Positions 39,055 to 50,253 of a DNA stretch of 64,000 nt are shown here, piece after piece. This DNA is from Advenella mimigardefordensis DPN7 (GTDB lineage Bacteria; Pseudomonadota; Gammaproteobacteria; Burkholderiales; Burkholderiaceae_B): contig NZ_CP003915.1 of assembly GCF_000521505.1 (NCBI RefSeq), forward strand, positions 1,612,001 through 1,676,000, given 5' to 3'. Every line of letters starts with the position of its first letter. The stretch's first letter is position 1. The notes under the pieces are model-generated. The model made no database searches, was not told the DNA's origin, and worked only from the letters and a program-made list of their open reading frames with translations. A program made the position numbers and the translations under genes.

Positions 39055-40902
39055 TTATTGCGTTTTTGTGGTTTTTTCTGCCGCTGCGGTAGCGACGTTA
39101 TCAGGCAATGCGAAGACCATCAGTGCACCGCCAAGCTCCGTGTATTTGGCCAGATCTTTATAGCCGCCCACAGCGCCCAGGCCGTCGGTAGATTTTTCAA
39201 GACCTGCTGCCAGACCAATGCCGGCCCAGCCGCCAATACCGGACAGTACGCCGATGTATTGTTTACCGTCGTATTTCCAGGTGGTGACGTTACCAATCAC
39301 GCCAGACGGTGTTTTGAATTTCCACAGCTCTTTACCGCTGGTATCCACGGCTTTGATATAGCCTTCAAGCGTACCGTAGAACACCACATCGCCGGCAGTT
39401 GCGAGTGCACCACTCCATACGGAGAATCTTTCAGGGATACTCCACAGGATTTTGCCTTTGTCTGCATCCCAGGCGATGAAGTTACCCATGCCACCGTGAC
39501 TTCCGGGCGTTGGGAACATGGACACCGTTGCACCTACATAAGGCTGGCCGGCTGTGTAGTCGACTGCAAATGGTTCATAGTCCATGCAAACGTGGTTGGT
39601 AGGAACGTAGAACACGCCTGTTTTGGGTGAGAACGCAGCAGGTTGCTGATCCTTGGTACCCAGGGCAGAGGGGCAAATGCCCTTGACGTTGACGTCTTCA
39701 CCGCCTTTGGCAGGGCTGTATTTGGCATTGACAACCGGACGACCGGATTTCATGTCAATTTTGTCAGCCCAGTTGATGGTTGGATCATATTTCTCGGCAA
39801 CCAGCAACTCACCACTTTCACGGTCAAGCGTATAGCCAAACCCGTTGCGGTCAAAGTGAACCAGTGCCTTGCGATCTTTGCCTCCGACCTTGATATCAGC
39901 AAGGATGCTTTCGTTAACGCCGTCATAATCCCATTCGTCATGCGGTGTCATCTGATATACCCATTTGGCTTTACCGGTATCCAGATCGCGTGCGAAGATG
40001 GTCATAGACCATTTGTTGTCGCCAGGGCGTTGTGATGGGTTCCAGGTACCAGGGTTGCCGGTACCGTAGTACACCAGATTGAGTGCCGGATCATAGCTGA
40101 ACCAGCCCCAGGTGGTGCCGCCGCCGATCTTCCATTGATCGCCTTTCCAGGATTTGAGCGAGGAGTCCTTGCCGACGGGCGCCATTTTGCCATCGGTCCA
40201 GGTCATGGTTTTTTCCGGATCAAACAGCATCTCATCGTCAGGACCGGTAGAGTAGGCTTTCCAGGCTTCCTTGCCGTCTTTCAGGTTATAGGCGATCAAA
40301 CGTCCGCGAACGCCGAATTCACCACCTGAAATACCGGTAATGACTTTATCCTTGAAAATATGCGGGGCGTTGGTATTACTTTCACCCAGTTTGAAGTCAC
40401 CGTTTTTGACCTTCCATACTTCTTTGCCGGTTTTGGCATCCAGCGCCACCATGGTGGTGTCTGCCTGTTGCAGAATGATTTTGCCGTCACCGAATGCCAG
40501 GCCGCGGTTAACCGTATCACAACACATGATGGTAATCACGTTGGGATCCTGAGTTGGCTCGTACTTCCAGAGCAGGCTCTGATCTTTCAGGCTGATAGCG
40601 AATACCTTATTAGGGAAGGGGCTGTGAACATACATGACATCGCCAATAATCAGTGGTCCACCCTCGTGTCCACGCAGCACGCCGGTGGAAAAGGTCCAGG
40701 CCACCTGAAGATTCTTCACGTTGTCCTTGTTGATCTGATCCAGCTTACTGTAGCGCTGGTTGGCGAAATCGCCTGCCTGAGTCGCCCAGTTATCCGGGTT
40801 TTTCATTGCTTCCAACAATTGTGGATCCGCCTGTGCTGTGCCGGTAATGGCCAGCGCACCTGCGACACATAGCATCTGTTTAAGGTTTATCTTAAAAGAC
40901 AT
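39055..40902 (-). CDS. xoxF: Lanthanide-dependent PQQ methanol dehydrogenase XoxF
   Basis: Periplasmic quinoprotein that oxidises methanol. 615 aa with a signal peptide ending GTAQA. The vicinal disulfide pair is MCCD (127-128). Metal ligands line up as Glu 195 (SGGEFG), Asn 283 (GTGNPG), catalytic Asp 325 and the extra Asp 327 in DEWDYDGVN. That second Asp marks lanthanide-binding XoxF rather than calcium MxaF. First gene of xoxF-G-J plus one unknown; a sigma-54 promoter lies about 100 bp upstream. Confidence 0.97.
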   Translation of the reverse strand: MSFKINLKQMLCVAGALAITGTAQADPQLLEAMKNPDNWATQAGDFANQRYSKLDQINKDNVKNLQVAWTFSTGVLRGHEGGPLIIGDVMYVHSPFPNKVFAISLKDQSLLWKYEPTQDPNVITIMCCDTVNRGLAFGDGKIILQQADTTMVALDAKTGKEVWKVKNGDFKLGESNTNAPHIFKDKVITGISGGEFGVRGRLIAYNLKDGKEAWKAYSTGPDDEMLFDPEKTMTWTDGKMAPVGKDSSLKSWKGDQWKIGGGTTWGWFSYDPALNLVYYGTGNPGTWNPSQRPGDNKWSMTIFARDLDTGKAKWVYQMTPHDEWDYDGVNESILADIKVGGKDRKALVHFDRNGFGYTLDRESGELLVAEKYDPTINWADKIDMKSGRPVVNAKYSPAKGGEDVNVKGICPSALGTKDQQPAAFSPKTGVFYVPTNHVCMDYEPFAVDYTAGQPYVGATVSMFPTPGSHGGMGNFIAWDADKGKILWSIPERFSVWSGALATAGDVVFYGTLEGYIKAVDTSGKELWKFKTPSGVIGNVTTWKYDGKQYIGVLSGIGGWAGIGLAAGLEKSTDGLGAVGGYKDLAKYTELGGALMVFALPDNVATAAAEKTTKTQ

Positions 40903-41001
40903 GTCTTCCTCCGGGGTTATCGTTATATATTTCAGAACACGAATTAAAGGTCTAACGGGAACATAGCACGAGCTGCATGCATATGGTCATAGAAAGCTAT
41001 A

Positions 41002-41018
41002 AGCACAATTCATGCCAA
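41002..41018 (-). promoter_or_regulatory. Sigma-54 promoter of xoxF
   Basis: On the minus strand TTGGCATGAATTGTGCT has GG-N10-GC and differs from the consensus at two positions. It is 100 bp upstream of the xoxF ATG, nearly the same distance as at gfa. The remaining part of the 570-bp gap 40903-41472 holds no gene I believe; a weaker plus-strand GG-N10-GC (41266-41282) precedes the AhpD-like gene. Confidence 0.75.
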
Positions 41019-41472
41019 TCTTCCCGGCGCTCTGGCGGACTCGTGCAAATGGCGGTGTCTGGACGTTTCAGGCACACTCCGGTTCGTGCATCTGCGTATT
41101 TCGGTCATCATGTTCATATATATATTTCGGAAAATGTACCGCAAGCAGAACACGGTCAGGACATTATGTGTCGTTTTAGGACAGGCAACGTGTGCACAGG
41201 GTTTCTACCAGATCTGCGGGTCGGTGATAAATAGCGAAAACATTCATTGAAATGAAAGCAGGTGTTTGGCATGATAGGCGCTCGGTTGTGTATTGTCTGG
41301 CTGCATTCTGTATTAACTGCAGTAGTCAATCGCATTGATCGCCTGGCATTGCGCAATTGCCTGGTGGTAAAAGGATAATCACAACTGAAATCAAGATCCG
41401 TTTCGATGGTGACAGTCGCTGCCATGCACAGATGGGTCATAATGGTAATCACATCTCACAGGAGAAAATGAT

Positions 41473-41772
41473 ATGTATGATATGAAGCATCTTGCTCACA
41501 TGAAGGATCTTGATGATGGTGCACCGCAAGCCATGCAGGCGTTCCGCGCGTTTGATCAGGCTGTGTTTGCCGATGGGGCCCTGAGTGCAGTGCACAAACA
41601 GATTATCGCGCTTGCTGTCGCGGTCACGACACAGTGTCCTTATTGCATTGCAATACACACCAAGGAAGCGCGTGCGGCAGGCGCGACCGATGCTCAGCTT
41701 GCCGAAGCTGCGCTGGTCGCTGCGGCGATCCGTGCCGGCGGTGCGGTGACGCATGCCACGCATATGTTTTGA
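41473..41772 (+). CDS. AhpD/carboxymuconolactone decarboxylase family protein
   Basis: 99 aa, single all-helical AhpD-like domain. The redox pair CPYC with downstream His (QCPYCIAIHTKEA) suggests peroxidase or disulfide activity. GGAG lies 8 nt before the ATG. It is divergent from xoxF and could protect against peroxide or formaldehyde stress; exact substrate unknown. Confidence 0.85.
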   Translation: MYDMKHLAHMKDLDDGAPQAMQAFRAFDQAVFADGALSAVHKQIIALAVAVTTQCPYCIAIHTKEARAAGATDAQLAEAALVAAAIRAGGAVTHATHMF

Positions 41773-42029
41773 TCGCTTGCGGTGCTGTTGCTCGTCGCAA
41801 GCGAAGGCTGCAGCGTCAGGGCCACCGGGCTGACGTGATGGTCGGCTTGTTGTGGCAGTGGTGCTCAGGAACTGGCACAGAGTGTGACATGGTTGTGCCG
41901 AAAACTGGTAGCGCTACTCCTGACTGCTGGTGTAACGTAGCCTGCCACCGTGCCGCAGGCGCGTTGCTGAACGAGGTTGTGCTGGTGATGGGCGCAAACT
42001 GTCGCGCCTGGAGCGATTTTCATCCGGGC

Positions 42030-42046
42030 GTGGCACAATAATTGCT
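42030..42046 (+). promoter_or_regulatory. Sigma-54 promoter of the small Cys protein
   Basis: GTGGCACAATAATTGCT matches the consensus at all but the first base, GG-N10-GC correct. It is 112 bp before the ATG at 42158. The rest of 41773-42157 is non-coding, with one 8-bp stem CGCTTGCG/CGCAAGCG just after the AhpD-like gene. Confidence 0.82.
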
Positions 42047-42157
42047 TGCAAAAAGAAAGGAAGAGGGCGTAATAGGAGGAGCGAACATACCCAGGCAGCG
42101 GTTCGCTTGCGCCGTCTTTGATGTGCATAGTCTGCTTTATTCGATTAGTAGGACAAC

Positions 42158-42565
42158 ATGAAATTTTCCATTAAAAAAATGTTCCCCGCTCTCTTGTCGC
42201 TTGCCTTGCTGGGCGCGGTTTCTACCAGCGCCGTGGCTAATGAGCCTGCTGCGAACACCAAGATAAATGATTTTCCTACCACGACCAGAGTGGAGTATGT
42301 GCTGGAGTGTATGCAAAAACACAATCGTGATTATGAATATTTTTATAAGTGTTCATGCGTGATTGATGACATTGCCAAAAATGTTGACTATAACGAGTTC
42401 AATGAAATATCAACGGCAACGCGTTATGCCCGGCTTGGCGGCGAGCGGGGCAGTGTCTTTCGCGACCCGAAAGAAGTCAAGCGTATGACTAAAAAATACA
42501 AGACGCTGGAAGCCAATGCCAACAAGGCCTGCTTTGTAAAGACGCCGACTGACGATGATGATTGA
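42158..42565 (+). CDS. Small exported Cys-containing protein with poly-Asp tail
   Basis: 135 aa. A signal peptide ends about AVA-N (residue 27). The mature part is charged and helical, with four Cys (about 51, 65, 67, 125; motif YKCSC) that could form disulfides or bind metal, and it ends TDDDD. I do not recognise the family. A near-perfect sigma-54 promoter precedes it, as for xoxF and gfa, which suggests a periplasmic role in methanol oxidation. A lanthanide or metal role is speculation. Confidence 0.8.
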   Translation: MKFSIKKMFPALLSLALLGAVSTSAVANEPAANTKINDFPTTTRVEYVLECMQKHNRDYEYFYKCSCVIDDIAKNVDYNEFNEISTATRYARLGGERGSVFRDPKEVKRMTKKYKTLEANANKACFVKTPTDDDD

Positions 42566-42764
42566 TGTCATATCTGCCTGAGACAGATAGGCGATAGCCG
42601 CTGAACTAAAAAAAGTGAGTGCATTGTTTTGCGCTTGGCCAAGGTCGCAGGGTGACAAGTCTGCGTGCAGGAGCGCGAGCGACTGTATTTGGTTTGGCAT
42701 AAGTGTTGTCAGAAGTCTGCATTCTTGATTAGTCAACTTGTTGTGAAGTGGGTCTCTTGCGATC

Positions 42765-42806
42765 GGGCGGCGTCGCCCGGGTCCCTGTTCAGGGCAGGCG
42801 CCGCCC
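42765..42806. promoter_or_regulatory. Nested hairpin in yjcH-actP upstream region
   Basis: Outer arms GGGCGGCG and CGCCGCCC (8 bp, perfect) enclose an inner CCCTG-TT-CAGGG. No T-run follows on the plus strand. It lies 220 bp before yjcH in a 460-bp gap (42566-43025) that otherwise shows no gene. Confidence 0.5.
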
Positions 42807-43025
42807 CATTGACGAGCCCATCCTGAGCCAATCCGGTCAATGATACTCGCCAGATTAAAAAATTTTGGACGTTGTTTTAAACGTGATGCAGGCGCGTATT
42901 GCTAGGGTATATCACTAATTGCACAAAAATAGTGCTACAGGTAAAACGGAAATGTTTGCTGCATAAATGATAAGCATTTTGATAACAACGATCAAAGTTT
43001 AACGATACTTTCTGGGAGGAAAGAT

Positions 43026-43346
43026 ATGAGTGAGGATATCGTTCAACGGGTAATGGCAAACCCGAAGTACAAGGAGATGACGCGATTGCGCAGCCAGTAT
43101 GGCTGGGTTTTCTCGGCCATTATTCTTGTTGCCTATTATGTTGGTTTTATCGGCATTATTGCTTTCGACAAGCAGTTATTCGCCCAGTCTATTAGTGGCG
43201 GCGCCATGACCTGGGGTATTCCTGTCGGTTTTGGTCTGATGATCCTGATCATCGCGCTTACCGGTGTTTATATTCTGATTGCCAACTCAAAATTTGACGA
43301 GATGGAGCGAAGCTTGTTGAACGACGTAGGGGTCACTCATGAATAA
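43026..43346 (+). CDS. yjcH: DUF485 inner-membrane protein YjcH
   Basis: 106 aa with two membrane segments ([20 protein letters not shown] and [21 protein letters not shown]). It always precedes acetate symporter genes in proteobacteria. GGGAGG lies before the ATG. Its last 8 bases overlap actP. Confidence 0.93.
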   Translation: MSEDIVQRVMANPKYKEMTRLRSQYGWVFSAIILVAYYVGFIGIIAFDKQLFAQSISGGAMTWGIPVGFGLMILIIALTGVYILIANSKFDEMERSLLNDVGVTHE

Positions 43347-45057
43347 AGGTGTATCGCGGTTTCTGATCGGTATGGCATTTACCGGTCTGTTTCTATCTCT
43401 TGCCTATGGTGCAGATGCAATCGGAGAAACGACTAAGCAGCAGGTCAATTTTACGGCGATCATTATGTTCGTCGTTTTTGTTGGGCTGACGCTTTTCATC
43501 ACCAAATGGGCGGCCACCCGTACTAAATCCGCTTCGGATTTCTATACCGCGGGCGGTGGCATCACCGGCTTTCAGAATGGGCTGGCTATTGCCGGAGACT
43601 ATATGTCGGCTGCGTCCTTTCTGGGGATTGCGGCACAGGTCATGGCCAGTGGTTATGATGGTCTGATTTACTCCATCGGTTTTCTGGTAGGCTGGCCTAT
43701 CATTATGTTCCTGATGGCCGAACGCCTGCGCAACCTGGGCCGGTTCACTTTTGCCGATGTGGCCAGTTACCGTTTTGCGCAGATGCCGGTACGTACCTTT
43801 GCTGCCTGCGGCACGATTGTGGTGGTGCTGTTTTATCTGATCGCGCAAATGGTTGGCGCCGGTCAGCTGATTAAACTGCTGTTCGGTCTGGACTACTGGG
43901 TTGCGGTGTTGATCGTGGGTGTGCTGATGATGGTCTACGTTTTGTTCGGCGGAATGACCGCGACGACGTGGGTGCAGATCATCAAGGCAGTCATGCTGCT
44001 TGCGGGTGCCTCGTTCATGGCTTTCATGGTAATGAAACATAACGGTTTTTCTTTTGAAGCACTGTTTGCTAAAGCGGTTGAAGTGAAGTCGGCGGGTGCG
44101 CTGGCAGCCGGTAAAACGGCAGAGGAAGCGGCTGCGGCTGGACAATCTATCATGGGGCCCGGTTCCTTCATTAAGGATCCGATTTCTGCCATTTCCTTCG
44201 GTATGGCCCTGATGTTTGGTACTGCCGGTCTGCCGCATATTCTGATGCGTTTCTTCACTGTGCCGAATGCAAAGGAAGCACGTAAATCCGTATTCTGGGC
44301 AACCACCTGGATCGGTTACTTCTATGTGCTGACCTTTATTATCGGTTTCGGTGCCATTATTTTCGTATCGACCAATCCTGATTTTCTTGATGCGAAAGGC
44401 GGCCTTATCGGTGGTGCCAATATGGCTGCGGTGCATCTGGCCGATGCGGTTGGCGGGCATATCTTCCTGGGCTTTATCTCGGCAGTGGCTTTTGCCACGA
44501 TTCTGGCCGTGGTGGCCGGGCTGACCCTGTCAGGCGCTTCTGCGGTATCGCACGATCTGTATGCGTCTGTGATCCGTAAGGGTAATGTGGATTCTGCAAC
44601 CGAACTGCGTGTATCACGTGTTACCACATTCGTGCTGGGTATTCTGGCAATCTTGCTGGGTATCCTGTTCGAGAAGCAGAACGTGGCGTTCATGGTGTCG
44701 CTGGCGTTTGCGATTGCAGCCTCGGCCAACTTCCCGGTTCTTTTCCTTTCTATCATGTGGAAGAAAATGACCACGCGCGGTGCGGTGATTGGTGGTTTCC
44801 TGGGACTGATCTCCTCGGTGTTGCTGACCATCGTATCGGCCGACGTATGGGAAGTCACGCTAGGCAATCCTGCAGGCAGTGCGCTGTTCCCATATAAATC
44901 ACCTGCATTGTTCTCCATGATCATTGCCTTTGTCGGTATCTGGTTCTTCTCGATTACCGACAAGAGTCAGCGTGCCGCTGTGGATATTGGCGGATATGAC
45001 GCTCAGCGCGTACGGGCAGAAACCGGTATTGGTAGCAGTAAGGCTTCTGCACATTAA
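43339..45057 (+). CDS. actP: Cation/acetate symporter ActP
   Basis: Sodium:solute symporter family transporter for acetate and related short carboxylates. 572 aa, about 13-14 helices. Family blocks [32 protein letters not shown] and [22 protein letters not shown] are clear. Coupled to yjcH by overlap; terminator after the gene. Confidence 0.96.
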   Translation: MNKGVSRFLIGMAFTGLFLSLAYGADAIGETTKQQVNFTAIIMFVVFVGLTLFITKWAATRTKSASDFYTAGGGITGFQNGLAIAGDYMSAASFLGIAAQVMASGYDGLIYSIGFLVGWPIIMFLMAERLRNLGRFTFADVASYRFAQMPVRTFAACGTIVVVLFYLIAQMVGAGQLIKLLFGLDYWVAVLIVGVLMMVYVLFGGMTATTWVQIIKAVMLLAGASFMAFMVMKHNGFSFEALFAKAVEVKSAGALAAGKTAEEAAAAGQSIMGPGSFIKDPISAISFGMALMFGTAGLPHILMRFFTVPNAKEARKSVFWATTWIGYFYVLTFIIGFGAIIFVSTNPDFLDAKGGLIGGANMAAVHLADAVGGHIFLGFISAVAFATILAVVAGLTLSGASAVSHDLYASVIRKGNVDSATELRVSRVTTFVLGILAILLGILFEKQNVAFMVSLAFAIAASANFPVLFLSIMWKKMTTRGAVIGGFLGLISSVLLTIVSADVWEVTLGNPAGSALFPYKSPALFSMIIAFVGIWFFSITDKSQRAAVDIGGYDAQRVRAETGIGSSKASAH

Positions 45058-45103
45058 TTGATGCAATAAAAAGAGGGCGTTAAAAAACGCTTTCTTGCCG
45101 GGA

Positions 45104-45130
45104 AACACGCGACTTCGGTCGCGTGTTTTA
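45104..45130 (+). terminator. Terminator after actP
   Basis: A 10-bp stem AACACGCGAC closed by a TTCG tetraloop and GTCGCGTGTT, followed by TTTATTATT. Confidence 0.88.
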
Positions 45131-45190
45131 TTATTGGCGTCGGCTTAATGCAACATTTTCGTAAAAAAGAAGAAACCCGGGCCTGAGGGC

Positions 45191-45220
45191 TTGCATTATT
45201 GTCATGTTTCTGGCTATAAT
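45191..45220 (+). promoter_or_regulatory. Sigma-70 promoter of tRNA-Asn
   Basis: TTGCAT (-35), an 18-bp spacer and a perfect TATAAT (-10) end 15 bp before the tRNA. Confidence 0.8.
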
Positions 45221-45235
45221 CATTTTCTTACTTGA

Positions 45236-45311
45236 TCCCCGATAGCTCAGTCGGTAGAGCGACGGACTGTTAATCCGCAGGTCACTGGTTCGAACCCAGT
45301 TCGGGGAGCCA
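45236..45311 (+). tRNA. tRNA-Asn (anticodon GTT)
   Basis: 76 nt. Acceptor TCCCCGA pairs with TCGGGGA; D-arm AGCTCAGTCGGTAGAGC, anticodon GTT at 45269-45271, T-loop GGTTCGAACCC. The 3' CCA is encoded. A terminator follows within 40 bp. Confidence 0.98.
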
Positions 45312-45350
45312 AAATTCTCTAGTAGAGTTCTCTAGTAGTGCCAACAAATC

Positions 45351-45377
45351 AGCCACCTTTTTTGAGGTGGCTTTTTT
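45351..45377 (+). terminator. Terminator after tRNA-Asn
   Basis: AGCCACCT - TTTTTTG - AGGTGGCT stem of 8 bp followed by a run of T. Preceding it, TTCTCTAGTAG occurs twice in tandem (about 45315-45338). Confidence 0.9.
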
Positions 45378-45567
45378 GCGTTCAGTATTTCCAATTCGCG
45401 GTCAGACACAGGTGTACGCAGGAAGACTCTAAGCATTCAAAATTGTGGGATAATCTGGCTTATAAAGTGCGGCATGAGCGGAGTGCAAATACAGTGCGCA
45501 GTGTCCAGGCATTGTCCTGCGGTGTATGATAACTGCGTTCATGCCAACCCTTGTCCAGGAGTGAATG

Positions 45568-45966
45568 ATGAAACGAATGCGATGGCTGTTGCTGGGCTGT
45601 CTGATCAGCGCAGGACTGGTGGCGTGCACTGTCCCCAGCAAGGCCGATATCACGGGAAATGCTGATTATTTTGATCCTGCCTTTCTCAATAAGAATCTGA
45701 TCAGGAACAAGACCACCGTGGCAGAGGCCCTGCAGGTGTTTGGTGAGCCTGATCGCACCACTCGCAATTCCAATAACGAAACCGTACTGAAATATGCCCG
45801 CAAGTCTTCCGGCAGCATGGCAGGTAATATGGTGGGTGCCGTGCCTATCGTCGGACCGATGGTCGATTCGGCTGGCAAGCTGCTGAGCCCGGGGAAATCC
45901 GATATGGGCAATCAGGTCCTGGAAATTAAATTTGTCAATGACGTTTTTCAATCCTGGGAAATGTAA
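45568..45966 (+). CDS. Lipoprotein, SmpA/OmlA-like
   Basis: 132 aa from the second ATG (AGGAG at 6 nt). A signal peptide with lipobox GLVAC gives a lipid-anchored protein. The body has the BamE/OmlA-type sequence TTVAEALQVFGEPDRTTRNSNNETVLKY, a small alpha/beta fold; a Gly/Met/Val-rich insert follows. Not the canonical BamE, function unknown. Confidence 0.78.
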   Translation: MKRMRWLLLGCLISAGLVACTVPSKADITGNADYFDPAFLNKNLIRNKTTVAEALQVFGEPDRTTRNSNNETVLKYARKSSGSMAGNMVGAVPIVGPMVDSAGKLLSPGKSDMGNQVLEIKFVNDVFQSWEM

Positions 45967-46023
45967 ATCCCAGGCCGATAGGGGCTCTTGGTATGGGCCC
46001 GTTCACTTTATGGAGTAAGCCGT

Positions 46024-46413
46024 ATGAAAGGTTTTGTCGATGATATCGAAGAATTGACCGTGAACAATGATCTGTACCGTAAGGTGCTTTACACCGGGAA
46101 AAACCTGCAACTGGTTCTGATGACGCTGCAACCTGGGGAAGAAATCGGGGAAGAGGTTCATGATGAGCATGATCAGTTCTTTCGCATCGAAGAAGGCAAA
46201 GGCAAGGTAGTGATTGACGGACAAACCCACGCCATCGAGGACGATGACGCGGTCATTGTGCCCGCCGGCGCCCGTCACAATGTGATCAACAGCGGCGATC
46301 AGCCTCTGCGTTTGTACACCATTTACGGGCCGCCTGAGCACCGCGACGGGGTGGTTCATGCCACCAAACAGGATGAGCAGGAAGAGCATTTTGATGGCAA
46401 GACCACGGAATAG
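46024..46413 (+). CDS. Cupin domain protein
   Basis: 129 aa from the ATG of MKGFVDDIEELT (GGAG upstream). Single cupin with metal ligands EVHDEHDQFFRIEEGKG and the second motif PAGARHNVINSG. The C-terminus ends in a charged tail. Precedes the sirtuin gene by 9 bp; the two are probably one transcript. Enzyme activity unknown. Confidence 0.85.
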   Translation: MKGFVDDIEELTVNNDLYRKVLYTGKNLQLVLMTLQPGEEIGEEVHDEHDQFFRIEEGKGKVVIDGQTHAIEDDDAVIVPAGARHNVINSGDQPLRLYTIYGPPEHRDGVVHATKQDEQEEHFDGKTTE

Positions 46414-46422
46414 GCCGGGTCT

Positions 46423-47295
46423 GTGACAGCACCGGACATCGACGCTTTGCAGGCCTTCGTGCAGCAGCATGCGGGCCTGTTGGTGATTACCGGTGCGGGC
46501 TGTAGTACCGATTCAGGCATTCCTGCCTATCGCGATACCGAGGGTGCCTGGATGCGGCCGCCGCCCATGACTTTTCAGCAGTTTATGGGTACAGAGGCCG
46601 CACGCCAGCGCTATTGGGCGCGTAGTATGGTGGGCTGGTCGATGTTTTCAAAGGGCCGTCCTAATGCGGCGCATCAGGCGCTGCAGGCGCTTGAGCTCAA
46701 GGGTTACACGGGTCTGCTGGTCACGCAGAATGTAGATGGCTTGCACCGGCAGGCGGGCCAGTCCCGGTTGCTGGAGTTGCATGGATCGCTGGCGAATGTG
46801 GTGTGTATGCAGTGTGACACCCGTGTAAATCGCGTTCATTATCAGCAGCAGCTGCTGAGCGCAAATCCCGCCTGGGCGGACATGACGGCGGTCATGGCGC
46901 CGGATGGTGATGTAGATCTTGAAACAGATTTTACTTCCTTTCGCATCCCGCCCTGTGACCGTTGTGGCGGTATTCTGAAGCCGGATGTGGTGTTCTTCGG
47001 CGAAACGGTGCCGCGTACCCGCGTGGATGCGGTGTATCAGGCGCTGGCGCAGGCCAGTGCCGTTCTGGTGGTCGGTTCATCACTGATGGTTTATTCTGGC
47101 TATCGCTTTGTGCGTGATGCCGCGTTGCAGGGCAAGCCGGTGGCGGCTATCACGCGGGGCAGAACACGGGCCGATGCCGTGCTGGCGCTGAAGCTGGATA
47201 CCGCCTGTGCGCCAGTATTGACCGCGCTTGATGCGATTCTGGCACCGCTACCGCAGGCAGGTGACGCTTATGGGGACAGGCTGGCGGCCGTTTAA
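46423..47295 (+). CDS. NAD-dependent protein deacylase (sirtuin)
   Basis: Sir2-family deacylase, 290 aa, start GTG. NAD-binding GAGCSTDSGIPAYR, catalytic TQNVDGLHRQAG and LHGS, and a four-Cys zinc site (CMQC and CDRC). The sequence resembles the SIRT4-type class II branch more than CobB. Removes acyl groups from lysines of metabolic enzymes. Confidence 0.92.
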   Translation: MTAPDIDALQAFVQQHAGLLVITGAGCSTDSGIPAYRDTEGAWMRPPPMTFQQFMGTEAARQRYWARSMVGWSMFSKGRPNAAHQALQALELKGYTGLLVTQNVDGLHRQAGQSRLLELHGSLANVVCMQCDTRVNRVHYQQQLLSANPAWADMTAVMAPDGDVDLETDFTSFRIPPCDRCGGILKPDVVFFGETVPRTRVDAVYQALAQASAVLVVGSSLMVYSGYRFVRDAALQGKPVAAITRGRTRADAVLALKLDTACAPVLTALDAILAPLPQAGDAYGDRLAAV

Positions 47296-47366
47296 AAGAG
47301 AAGGCAGGACAGAGGGGCACAGGACAGGCTTTGGCGTGAACCCGCAGCCAGGATGGCGCATTATTA

Positions 47367-47471
47367 CTAGGTGTAAAGGGTGGTTGCCCATAGCGAAAGC
47401 AGGCCAATGGTCACAAAAAAAGCGATGACGTAGCACAGCAGCATAAGCAGGGTTTTTCGTTTTCGGTCCAT
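47367..47471 (-). CDS. Very small single-TM protein, unknown
   Basis: 34 residues starting MDRKRKTLLMLL, with a basic start and one hydrophobic helix (LLMLLCYVIAFFVTIGLLSLW), the pattern of small inner-membrane proteins. The ribosome site is weak. It lies in the 313-bp gap between the sirtuin gene and pyrG, where nothing else is seen. No family known. Confidence 0.35.
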   Translation of the reverse strand: MDRKRKTLLMLLCYVIAFFVTIGLLSLWATTLYT

Positions 47472-47473
47472 GA

Positions 47474-49261
<1,788 letters not shown>

Positions 49262-49271
49262 GGATATTGCC

Positions 49272-50129
49272 ATGAATCTTTGCGGCTTCGACGTTGGTCT
49301 GACCAGGCCCTTCTTTCTGATTGCCGGCCCATGCGTGATCGAATCGCGCCAGATGGCGTTCGATACCGCGGGCACCCTGATGGAAATAACCGGGCGCCTT
49401 GGCATTCCTTTTATCTATAAAAGCTCTTTTGATAAGGCCAATCGCAGTTCGGGCACTTCTTATCGTGGTCCGGGAATGGACGAAGGCCTGCAGATTCTGG
49501 CCGATATCCGAACCCAGTTGAATGTACCCGTGCTGACCGATGTTCACGATATCACCCAGGTAGAGCGCGTGGCGGCGGTTGTGGATGTTCTGCAGACGCC
49601 GGCTTTTCTTTGCCGTCAGACCGATTTCATTTCGGCCTGTGCTGCCACAGGTAAACCCGTCAATATCAAGAAGGGTCAGTTTCTGGCGCCGGCCGATATG
49701 CTGCAGGTGGTTGCCAAGGCCAAAGCGGCCGCCGTTGCGGCCGGCGGCGATGGCTCCAATATCATGGTCTGCGAACGCGGTGCCTCTTTCGGCTACAATA
49801 ATCTGGTGTCGGACATGCGTTCGCTTGCCATCATGCGGGCCACCGAGTGTCCGGTCGTTTTTGATGCGACCCATTCAGTGCAGTTGCCCGGTGGCCAGGG
49901 CACATCGTCGGGCGGCCAGCGGGAATTCGTACCCGTGCTGGCACGCGCTGCAGTTGCAGTGGGTGTAGCTGGTCTGTTCATGGAAACGCATCCGGATCCG
50001 GCCGTCGCGCTGTCCGATGGCCCCAATGCCGTGCCTCTGGCGCATATGGAAGCACTGTTGCGTTCGCTTACTGACATTGATCGTATTGTCAAAAGCCAGG
50101 GCTTCATCGAGGACCAGTTCAACGCCTGA
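49272..50129 (+). CDS. kdsA: 3-deoxy-8-phosphooctulonate synthase
   Basis: Makes KDO-8-phosphate for lipopolysaccharide. 285 aa; AAGGA precedes the ATG. The N-terminal IAGPCVIES carries the Cys found in metal-dependent KdsA enzymes (the metal-free class has Asn). Further blocks: [11 protein letters not shown] and [14 protein letters not shown] [14 protein letters not shown]. 10 bp after pyrG. Confidence 0.97.
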   Translation: MNLCGFDVGLTRPFFLIAGPCVIESRQMAFDTAGTLMEITGRLGIPFIYKSSFDKANRSSGTSYRGPGMDEGLQILADIRTQLNVPVLTDVHDITQVERVAAVVDVLQTPAFLCRQTDFISACAATGKPVNIKKGQFLAPADMLQVVAKAKAAAVAAGGDGSNIMVCERGASFGYNNLVSDMRSLAIMRATECPVVFDATHSVQLPGGQGTSSGGQREFVPVLARAAVAVGVAGLFMETHPDPAVALSDGPNAVPLAHMEALLRSLTDIDRIVKSQGFIEDQFNA

Positions 50130-50253
50130 TTGCCTTGTTTACCGGCAACAATATTCGGCAACACGAATACTGTCGGCCCGGCAGGCGTTATCGGACCGGT
50201 AACTCACAATGCCCGGCGATGGCTGATGCCGGCGTTTACTTTGAAAGCGAAGT

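Noticed and set aside
40977..41234. 85-codon plus-strand frame upstream of xoxF
   Set aside because: No ribosome site, unlike composition, and it covers the xoxF promoter.
41266..41282. TTGGCATGATAGGCGCT as a sigma-54 promoter for the AhpD-like gene
   Set aside because: GG-N10-GC holds but three other positions differ and it is about 190 bp upstream; too weak to list.
42690..42707. TTTGGCATAAGTGTTGTC as a sigma-54 promoter for yjcH-actP
   Set aside because: The -12 element reads GT, not GC, and it is over 300 bp from yjcH.
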